Under the pieces are notes generated by a model that was not told the origin of the DNA, searched no databases, and was given only the letters and a program-made list of their open reading frames with translations. A program made the position numbers and the translations under genes. From contig JBGTDX010000114.1 of NCBI GenBank assembly GCA_041748075.1, positions 1 through 22,052 on the forward strand: DNA of 22,052 bases, read 5' to 3'. The stretch is from JBGSYJ01 sp041748075 (GTDB lineage Bacteria; Acidobacteriota; Thermoanaerobaculia; Gp7-AA8). This document shows, in pieces, positions 1 to 8,300 of this stretch (positions are counted from its first letter, which is position 1; every line of letters begins with the position of its first letter).

Positions 1-28
1 CCTCGCTTTTCTGAAACACGCTCCTGTA

Positions 29-119
29 GCGACCGCCTTCGCGGCCGCCGATGCGCGTGCGTTCTGCGCTACCCCGGGCGAAGCCCGGGGCTAAGCTGGA
101 TGGCGCGCCGGCGCGCGCC
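29..119. repeat. Cluster of three GC-rich hairpins
   Basis: Three inverted repeats lie close together: 29-48 (GCGACCGC / GCGGCCGC, one A-C mismatch, CTTC loop), 72-90 (CCCCGGGC / GCCCGGGG, perfect, GAA loop) and 102-119 (GGCGCGC / GCGCGCC, CGGC loop). None is followed by a T tract. They resemble dispersed palindromic intergenic repeats more than terminators, although the 72-90 hairpin could stop a transcript entering from the left. No credible gene lies in 1-540: the short ORFs there run through these palindromes and the adjoining element and have no family resemblance. Confidence 0.6.
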
Positions 120-167
120 GCGTCCAGGTTCATGCCTCGCCACAATGATCTGTCGAATCATTCTGAC

Positions 168-290
168 GCTTCTAATGAACCTCTCCGAACCGGGAGGGAT
201 GTAGAAACACGTCATCCTGAGCGAAGCGAAGGATCTGCTGAAGAGGATCGAGCATCGCAAGCAGAGATTCTTCGCTCGCTCAGGATGACG
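168..290 (+). repeat. Dispersed two-hairpin element, copy 1
   Basis: This is the first copy of an element repeated at 4306-4427. It starts GCTTCTAATGAACC and contains a small hairpin (CCTC-T-CCG / CGGGAGG, AAC loop). It then has a long inverted repeat with left arm 211-236, right arm 265-289 (one substitution and one deletion from perfect) and a 28-nt loop that is conserved in copy 2. Translation gives the HPERSEGS-like ghost peptide common in spurious ORF calls. It encodes no transposase and probably is a non-autonomous MITE- or REP-like repeat. Mobility is inference. Confidence 0.8.
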
Positions 291-542
291 TGGCCTCGCT
301 CAGCATGACACGGTGGTTCATCACCCCTTCACCGGCGCCCCGCGCCGTTTGGTTGCTCGGGATGCCACTGCGGGAGTTTTCACACAGTCTCGCGCTACTC
401 GATCACACGTCGACTCGCCCATGATCCCCCTCCCATCTCCCGCGCCACCCAAGCGCGTGCGCCTGCCTACCCCGCGGGGTGGGGCGCAACGAACATCGGG
501 GAGTGATATTGGTTACATACCCGAGGTGATTGAGCCCGGGAT

Positions 543-547
543 GGAGG
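543..547 (+). promoter_or_regulatory. Ribosome binding site of the Crp/Fnr gene
   Basis: GGAGG followed by AAATC and then ATG ATG. The spacing is 5 nt to the ATG at 553 and 8 nt to the ATG at 556. This favours a start at 553 or 556 over the ATG at 541, which overlaps the site, and over the much longer open frame beginning at 313. Confidence 0.65.
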
Positions 548-552
548 AAATC

Positions 553-1272
553 ATGATGACGAGCCCTTACAACCTGGAAATGCACAACGAATGCACGACC
601 TGCCCCGTGAATCGCGATGGGCGCTTCTGCGACCTTTCCGAGCCGGCGCTCGCCTCACTCCACGCGGTCAAGTTCTCGGCGACGTACCCGAAGGGCGCGA
701 CGCTCTTCGTCGAGGGCGAGATGCCACGCGGAGTCTTCATCCTCTGCAGCGGAAGAGCGAAGCTGACCACTTCTTCAAGCGAAGGAAGAACCCTCATCAT
801 GAAGATCACCGAGCCTGGCGAGATTCTTGGAGCCAGCGCTGCGATTCTGGGAGAGCCCTACGAAGTTTCGGCGGAGACGATCGAGCCCTCGCAGGTGAAC
901 TTCGTCCGGCTCGCTGATTTCTCGGCTTTCCTCGCGAAGCACCCGGAGGCCTGTCTTCGGTTGGCGCAGCAGCTCAGCGCGAAGTATCACGACGCGCAAA
1001 GGGAAGTGCGTTCGCTGGGCCTGTCGCAGACCACCTCGGAGAAGCTCGCGCGCCTCCTGCTTCAGTGGGCTAGAGAGGGCGAGACGACCCCGAAGGGACT
1101 GAGAATGAAAGTTCTCCTCACCCATGAAGAGATCGGCCAGATGCTCGGAACCACCCGTGAGACGGTGACCCGCCTGTTCGGCGATTTCAAGAGGAAGAAG
1201 ATCATCGATGTGAACGGCTCGAACGTCTACGTGACCCATCATGAAGCACTCGAGAAGATGGTCAGCTTCTGA
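553..1272 (+). CDS. Crp/Fnr-family transcriptional regulator with N-terminal Cys cluster
   Basis: This is a 239-aa cytoplasmic DNA-binding regulator of usual Crp/Fnr length. Residues ~30-145 form the cyclic-nucleotide-binding-like beta roll (around GATLFVEGE and GVFILCSGRAKL). Residues ~150-235 hold the dimer helix and winged helix, with recognition helix TTRETVTRLF; its E-x-x-T-R resembles the E-x-x-S-R of FNR. Near the N-terminus there is a C14-x2-C17-x8-C26 cluster, with a further Cys at 65 in the beta roll. FNR uses three N-terminal cysteines plus one internal one for its 4Fe-4S cluster, so a redox cofactor is possible here but unproven. The start follows the GGAGG site at 543; 556 is nearly as good. 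The open frame continues upstream to 313, but that part is low-complexity and family-unlike. PerR and katG follow on the same strand, which fits a redox-stress role. The regulon is unknown. Confidence 0.9.
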   Translation: MMTSPYNLEMHNECTTCPVNRDGRFCDLSEPALASLHAVKFSATYPKGATLFVEGEMPRGVFILCSGRAKLTTSSSEGRTLIMKITEPGEILGASAAILGEPYEVSAETIEPSQVNFVRLADFSAFLAKHPEACLRLAQQLSAKYHDAQREVRSLGLSQTTSEKLARLLLQWAREGETTPKGLRMKVLLTHEEIGQMLGTTRETVTRLFGDFKRKKIIDVNGSNVYVTHHEALEKMVSF

Positions 1273-1338
1273 CAGAGACACAGCGCACGAAACCCTTGCC
1301 CGCGAGAAGACATGCTCGAGGAGCGTTGCGATGCAGAT

Positions 1339-1365
1339 GAGTCACCTGGACAACGCGTCTGACTC
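1339..1365. other. Inverted repeat between the Crp/Fnr and perR genes
   Basis: GAGTCA at 1339-1344 and TGACTC at 1360-1365 form a 6-bp perfect inverted repeat with a 15-nt loop. It can be extended by a G-T wobble and an A-T pair. It lies in the 171-bp gap between the two genes. It could be a weak terminator (no T tract) or an operator. I cannot distinguish these. Confidence 0.25.
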
Positions 1366-1400
1366 GTCGCTTGCGATCTGCGGAAACGAGCGGCAAACAC

Positions 1401-1430
1401 TTGACAAAGTCCAGCCTCAGAACCTATCTA
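1401..1430 (+). promoter_or_regulatory. Sigma70-type promoter of perR-katG
   Basis: A perfect TTGACA -35 box lies at 1401-1406, followed after 18 nt by TATCTA at 1425-1430 as a weak -10. Transcription would begin near 1437, only about 7 nt before the perR ATG at 1444, and no Shine-Dalgarno sequence precedes that ATG. The perR mRNA may therefore be leaderless. An imperfect palindrome CTTGAC-AAA-GTCCAG (1400-1414) overlaps the -35 box and is a candidate operator, for example for autoregulation by PerR. That part is speculative. Confidence 0.6.
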
Positions 1431-1443
1431 TTGTGTTCCGAAT

Positions 1444-1851
1444 ATGAAGCCGGACGTCTTACGCATTCTCCAGGAGCACGGCATCCAGCCGTCGGCGCAG
1501 CGCGTTGCCGTTGCCGAGTACGTGCTCCACACGATGGAGCATCCCTCTGCAGACAAGGTGTGGGCGGAGGTTCAGGAGAACTTTCCGATAATCTCCCGGG
1601 CGACTGTCTACAACACGCTCAATCTCTTCGTGGAGAAAGGGCTGCTTCGGGCACTGCATCTCGCTCCCGACTCGGTGCTCTTCGATCCGAACACCGATCG
1701 TCATCACCACTTCATCGATGAACGCACCGGGCGGATCTACGACATCCCCTGGAATCAGGTCGAAGTGAGCCACGCGAAGCCGCTGCCTGGATTCGAGATT
1801 CAGGACTATCAGGTGGTGATGCGCGGTCGCCGGCGTCATGCCAGACGCTGA
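1444..1851 (+). CDS. perR: PerR-type Fur-family peroxide-responsive repressor
   Basis: This 135-aa protein is the usual size for Fur-family repressors. An N-terminal winged helix covers residues ~1-80 (SRATVYNTLNLFVEKGLL is the recognition-helix region) and a short dimerisation domain follows. The regulatory metal ligands of Bacillus subtilis PerR (H37, D85, H91, H93, D104) map with a constant offset of four to H33, D81, H87, H89 and D100, the last in RIYDI. Asp at that last position is the PerR rather than Fur state. The protein has no cysteine at all: the first CxxC of the structural zinc site is replaced by D92 and T95, and the second is absent. The HHHF motif also recalls Irr-like members. 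It sits immediately upstream of katG on the same strand, so repression of katG relieved by peroxide is the natural inference. The start is the first ATG; no SD is visible. Confidence 0.87.
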   Translation: MKPDVLRILQEHGIQPSAQRVAVAEYVLHTMEHPSADKVWAEVQENFPIISRATVYNTLNLFVEKGLLRALHLAPDSVLFDPNTDRHHHFIDERTGRIYDIPWNQVEVSHAKPLPGFEIQDYQVVMRGRRRHARR

Positions 1852-1865
1852 GCTCGCTTTTTTTT
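1831..1865 (+). terminator. Possible weak terminator or attenuator between perR and katG
   Basis: CGGCGTC (1831-1837) pairs with GACGCTG (1844-1850), with one G-T wobble and a 6-nt loop. After 7 nt comes a run of eight T (1858-1865). The gap between stem and T run makes it a poor intrinsic terminator, but it could reduce read-through from perR into katG. The hairpin overlaps the end of perR. Confidence 0.3.
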
Positions 1866-1881
1866 CAAAGGAAGTTAGACG

Positions 1882-1917
1882 ATGTCCAAATCACAGCCGA
1901 CAGAAGTATCACCCTGA
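1882..1917 (+). CDS. Candidate 11-codon upstream ORF (leader peptide) before katG
   Basis: An ATG at 1882 is preceded 7 nt upstream by AAAGGAAG (1867-1874), a better-placed ribosome binding site than that of katG itself. It encodes MSKSQPTEVSP and stops at TGA 1915-1917, where the stop overlaps the start of the AAAGGAG site serving the downstream GTG of katG. Ribosomes ending here would sit on the katG initiation region, so translational coupling or leader control is plausible. Alternatively this is the original katG N-terminus separated from the body by a frameshift, since similar MS-rich starts occur in catalase-peroxidases. No homology can be judged for 11 residues. Confidence 0.4.
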   Translation: MSKSQPTEVSP

Positions 1918-1933
1918 AAGGAGAACCATCCAC

Positions 1934-4183
<2,250 letters not shown>

Positions 4184-4210
4184 GCTCGCCGATCAGAACC
4201 GCTGCAGCAG

Positions 4211-4247
4211 GCGCGGGTGACCCTCGAAAGGGTTGCCCGCGCTTTGT
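4211..4247 (+). terminator. Intrinsic terminator of katG
   Basis: A 14-bp stem (4211-4224 with 4229-4242) has two G-T wobbles and a CGAA tetraloop, followed by TTTGTT. It begins 28 bases after the katG stop and ends the peroxide-defence block. Confidence 0.85.
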
Positions 4248-4305
4248 TACGTTACGAAGCGGCAGGTCGTTGCGAATAAGTCAGCGGGAAAGACGCGTCT
4301 GACCC

Positions 4306-4427
4306 GCTTCTAATGAACCTCTCCGAACCGGGAGGATGTAGAAACACGTCATCCTGAGCGAAGCGAAGGATCTCCTGAAGAGGATCGAGCATCGCAAGCA
4401 GAGATCCTTCGCTTCGCTCACGATGAG
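4306..4427 (+). repeat. Dispersed two-hairpin element, copy 2
   Basis: This is nearly identical to copy 1 at 168-290 from GCTTCTAATGAACC onward, with the same small hairpin, the same 28-nt loop and the same long inverted repeat. The left arm is 4348-4373 and the right arm 4402-4427, with two mismatches near the outer end of the right arm. A 15-bp palindrome GAATTCC-C-GGAATTC (4427-4441) abuts the right end. The rest of 4248-4469, between the katG terminator and the Uma2 gene, shows nothing gene-like. Confidence 0.8.
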
Positions 4428-4469
4428 AATTCCCGGAATTCGGCGACGCGCCATCGATGGCGGAAAACC

Positions 4470-4829
4470 TCACACCCAGAGCGGAGCGAGCTCGATCGAT
4501 ACATCTTCGAATGGCGGAGCGCTGATCGATGTCTCGCCGAAATACGCGCCGAGGAGAACGAAGCGATCGTCTCTGCGGCGAAGCACTTCGAGAGTCTTCA
4601 GCGAGGGATCGACAATCCAGATCCACTCGACACTCGCTGCCGCATACAGTGGCAGCTTCTTTTCGCGATCGATCCGCGACGTCGATGGCGAGACCACCTC
4701 GCAGAGCCAGTCGGGTACCGCTTCGAACCAGCCGATCTCCGGCAGCGCCGGGAGCGTCTCCCGCCGCCATCCGGCGATGTCAGGAACGAGCACATCGATA
4801 CCGCGCCCGATGAATGAAGCGGGAGTCAT
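4470..4829 (-). CDS. N-terminally truncated Uma2-family (DUF820) endonuclease
   Basis: This 119-aa protein matches the C-terminal two thirds of Uma2 family proteins, which are usually about 190 aa and have a PD-(D/E)xK nuclease fold. Visible motifs are VPDIAGWRRE (catalytic Asp), WLCEVVSPSTSRIDREKK (catalytic Glu and Lys region) and WIWIVDPSLKTLEVLR. The C-terminus looks natural. About 60-70 N-terminal residues are missing: the frame is open upstream only as far as a stop at 4863-4865, and that stretch is not Uma2-like. The ATG overlaps the stop of the upstream mini-RHS gene as ATGA, so it may be translated by coupling. It has no convincing ribosome site of its own. It is probably a gene remnant left by a deletion or rearrangement, though all catalytic motifs survive. 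The biological role of Uma2 proteins is poorly defined. Confidence 0.72.
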   Translation of the reverse strand: MTPASFIGRGIDVLVPDIAGWRRETLPALPEIGWFEAVPDWLCEVVSPSTSRIDREKKLPLYAAASVEWIWIVDPSLKTLEVLRRRDDRFVLLGAYFGETSISAPPFEDVSIELAPLWV

Positions 4830-5263
4830 GGAATGCCAGAGTACGCAACGCCGTCCGCCTTGTCATCATGATCGGTGAAATGGCACTCGAGCGAGAGTGA
4901 GACGCCGGGATTCCCTCGGGCGAAAAAGCCGCTCTGGCCGTCGCGGACGGCGGTGGCGCGATCCAGCGAGACGACCTCTCGGGACGTTAGGCCACTCTGC
5001 ACATCCTCTCCTAGCGCCGAGATGCGCCGGGCGGGTCGCCGCCGGACTGGCTCTTCGTCGCCGAGGGGCTGGCGGCTGAGCAGGTTGCCGTTGGGGTCGT
5101 AGCGGTAGACGAAGCCCTTGCCGTTGCCGTAGTCGACTCTGACCAGGCGGCCAGCCGCGTCGTAGGTGTACTTTTTCGTGCCGGCGTATGAGGCACCGCC
5201 GCCAGTCAGGATCGCCGCCGCCAGAGTAACGACGAGCAGTCTCATCATCCGTGAATGACTCAT
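4826..5263 (-). CDS. Small secreted RHS-repeat protein
   Basis: This 145-aa protein has an N-terminal signal peptide (MSHSRMMRLLVVTLAAAILT, cleavage likely near residue 27 after SYA). Then come one to two RHS/YD repeats: KYTYDAAGRLVRVDYGNG and FVYRYDPNGNLLSR. The last ~80 residues (EEPVRRRPARR onward) have no family I recognise. A very good ribosome site (AAGGAGG, 5269-5275) lies 5 nt before the ATG, which supports a real gene despite its small size. It lies 101 bp downstream of the giant RHS gene on the same strand, separated from it by a likely terminator. The position just after an RHS gene is where immunity genes of RHS toxins sit, but this product is itself an RHS-repeat protein and shows no immunity-family motif. 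Function unknown. Confidence 0.72.
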   Translation of the reverse strand: MSHSRMMRLLVVTLAAAILTGGGASYAGTKKYTYDAAGRLVRVDYGNGKGFVYRYDPNGNLLSRQPLGDEEPVRRRPARRISALGEDVQSGLTSREVVSLDRATAVRDGQSGFFARGNPGVSLSLECHFTDHDDKADGVAYSGIP

Positions 5264-5268
5264 GGCCC

Positions 5269-5275
5269 CCTCCTT
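5269..5275 (-). promoter_or_regulatory. Strong ribosome binding site of the mini-RHS gene
   Basis: On the minus strand AAGGAGGGGGCC directly precedes the ATG ending at 5263. The AAGGAGG core is 5 nt from the start codon, the clearest Shine-Dalgarno sequence in the RHS region. Confidence 0.7.
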
Positions 5276-5294
5276 CAGGAAACCTATCGCTTAT

Positions 5295-5341
5295 CGAAAA
5301 TCAAGGAGCGCCTGAAGTCGCCTGTCAGGAGAAGCGCTCCT
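5295..5341 (-). terminator. Probable terminator of the giant RHS gene
   Basis: AGGAGCGC (5304-5311) and GCGCTCCT (5334-5341) form an 8-bp perfect stem, with a nested CTGA/TCAG stem inside. Read on the minus strand, the hairpin begins 24 nt after the RHS stop codon and is followed by TGATTTTCG. Confidence 0.5.
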
Positions 5342-5364
5342 CAAGACACATTCGGCCATCTCCT

Positions 5365-8300
5365 TCATGGCAGATCACAATCACAGTAAGGTCGCACAGG
5401 CAGGTGGGTGAGCGATTTGCACTCCGGAGAATCCCGCAGGTCCAGAACCCTTTCCAGAAACTTGTCCGCCGCGCGAAGGTGATCGCCCCCGAGAAGAGAG
5501 GAGTCGCTGCAATCTTCACATTGAGAGGAGTCGCTGCAATCGTCACATTGAGAGGAGTCGCTGCAATCGAGGCCGGTGAAATCGAGTGCGAGGTCGGTGA
5601 TAACGAATGCGGATTCCGGCGTGCTCCTGGGAAGCCGCTCGTTAAAAATGAATAGCCCCTCTTTTCGGATCGGCCCCCCCGCTCCGCCTCCCCGGTCAGG
5701 GTTGAGTTCGAACAGGAATGGCCGCGCGGTGATGATCGGTCTTCCCACCACAGTGCGGTCGAATCTTGAAGGAGACTGGTTCCTTCCGCTCCGGGTCACG
5801 GCGGTGAGAACCCGCTCCCGGGCCCGGCCGCCCTCAGAGTTAAACGCCTCCGTGAGCACCCGGAACTCTTCAATTGCTTCGTTCGAGAAGGCAGCACTCT
5901 CGTTGCCATCGTCGAAGTAGGAATAATACGCCGAGCCGTTTGAGTATGGGTTGGTCGCGGACGAGCTGAACAACTGATCTGCATACAGCGCATAGTTGGC
6001 AGGCAGGTACTCCGTGAAGGCAGGGGCGTTCGAGAGCCGCGACTGGGTCCGCGGATCGTAGAACGTGCTGCCCGCGTTGTAAGCCCCGAGATTGATGTCG
6101 TAACGCAAGCCCAACTGCCCTTTCCACAGAAGGATGTTGGCGTGGTTGCCCTGCTGGCCGAGAATCAGTCCGAACGGGTCGTACGCGTACCTCGCCGTGA
6201 CCTCGCCCGAGCCGGTCGTCAGGGCGATGGTGTCGCCCTCCGCGTTGTACAGAGGGTAGAAGGCGCTGAAGGCGGTCTGATCCGGGGAGGCCGCTCCGTA
6301 AAGGAAGTTCCCGTTGACCGGATTGAAGACATAAAAGTCCAGCCTGCCGGTGGTGTCCCCGGTGACGAGCGGCTTCCCGCCACCCGGAAAGAGGTACGAG
6401 TGGATGAATCCCGTTCGTCCTCCGGCCCGACCGGTGTCCCTCGTGCGCAGGTCGCCGAGGCCATTCCAGATGAAGATCGTGTTGTTCGCACGGACCAGCC
6501 GATCGGCTCCATCCCACTGATAGCTCACGCCCGGCGCGAGGGTCTGCCGTCCCCGCTGGTCGTAGTTGAATCCCGGGCTGTTCACCTGGTTCGCCGCGTC
6601 CCAGGTGTAGTTCGCGAAGTCTTCGTGTGGATTGTCGGGTGCGCCCTCGAACACACCCTTGGCGAGCGTTGCCGGGTCGAGCGTTCCGGTGCTGATCTCT
6701 TCGAGGATCCGTCCCGCCCCGTCGTAGTTGTACTGCAGGTCGATCAGATTCCCATGCTGAATGCGCGTCGGTTGCCCGGCCGCGTTGTAGGTGTAGGTCG
6801 TGTTGACCCCGTTCGGCCGGTTGATTCCGACGACGCGATTCGCATCGTCGTACGTGAAGGTTGTCTGCGTGTTGGTGAACGTGTCCGCCACCCGGATCAG
6901 ATTGTCGCGGGCATCGTAGGTGTAGTTGACCGTGCCGGATTGGGAATAGACGAGCTGGACGATCCGGCCCGCGGGGTCATAAGTCGCCCGAAGCTGGAAC
7001 CCATCGGTGTTCTCCACGGTCACCCGGCCCTCGGCATCGCGGGTCAGAATCAGCCGGTCCGCGTCGATCAGACGACCGTTCGCATCGTAGCGGTATTGAA
7101 GGTCCGGCCCCCCGCTGAAGTTCAGCCGGATTGGATTGTCGATGGAGTCATACGTGATGGCGATTGTGCCGCTGTCTGCAAAGGTCGTCTGGTTGTGACG
7201 GCCGAGCTGATCGTAGCCATGCTGCCTCACTCGCCCGAGCGGATCGGTCTCCGTGGCCAGTCGTCCCATGGAGCTGAACGTCTGCCGCCAGGGGTTGCCG
7301 CGGCGGTCGGTCACGAGTGTCAGAAGTCCGAGGTCGTTGTACGACGCGGTTGCGCTACCCACGCCGGACCGCGTTATGGTCGTGGGGAGACCGCGCGAGT
7401 CACGGGCGATGACCGTGGAGACTCCTGATGGCTCGATGATGCGTGAGACACGCTGCAGCTCGTCGCGCTCGAGCGACAGCGTGCGGCCGAGGGGATCGCG
7501 GAGCGCGCGGGTCTGACCCAGCGGATCGACCGTGCGATTGAATGTCTGGTTCAGCGGATTGGTGAACGCCACCGGCGCTGCCTCGTCGTCGAATGCCAGA
7601 CGCGAGACCTTCCCTGCGGCGTCGGTCACCGTCTCGAGCCTCCGCCTGCTGTCATGCGTGAGCGACAGGCGGTTGTTGTTCGCATCGGTGATCGACGAGA
7701 GCAGCTCGCGGTTGCCGTAGGCGAGCGACGTCACGCCCCCGAGCGGCAGGGTGCGGCGGATGACGCGGTCGAGCGCGTCATGCTCGAAGACGGTCGTTGC
7801 GCCACCGAAGTCGGTCAGGCGGGTGAGGTTGTCATTCGCGTCGTACTGGAACCCCGCGCTGTTTCCCTGCTCGTCGCGAACTGCCATCACGCGGTCGGAG
7901 GCGTCGTACGTGATCTCGGTGAAGGCCGCATCGGGTCGCGTGATGCGCGAAAGCCGCCCGGCGCTGTCGTATGCGTACGCCGTGACACCCGTATCGCTGC
8001 TCCGGCTCGTCGCAAGCGATCTGTCCGGATTGTAGGTGCTCGTGATCACGCCGCCGGTCGGATTCGTGGCCGTGAGCAGCTGACCGCGCTCGTTCCAGCT
8101 GAATCGCCATCTCTTGCCGGCACGATCCGCAGCCTCGATGACGTTCCCGCTCGCGTCATAGGAATACGATTCCGTGCTGCCATCCGGGAAAGTGATCAGC
8201 GCGAGCGGATAGAGGACGATATCGTTGAAGACGCGCGAGCTGTACGTGAACGAGTAGCTCGTCCCATCGGCCAGCGTCACTGCCGCGGGCTTTCCGCTGG

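Noticed and set aside
51..308. Open frame giving an HPERSEGS-type peptide at the left edge
   Set aside because: It reads through palindromic repeats and the two-hairpin element; the peptide is a known ghost product of such repeats and has no ribosome site.
4826..5263. Mini-RHS gene as an immunity gene for an RHS toxin
   Set aside because: It carries a signal peptide and RHS repeats itself, and the large RHS protein has no recognisable toxin tip.
5496..5570. Tandem repeats considered as a CRISPR array
   Set aside because: The units are directly adjacent with no unique spacers and are in frame inside the RHS coding sequence.
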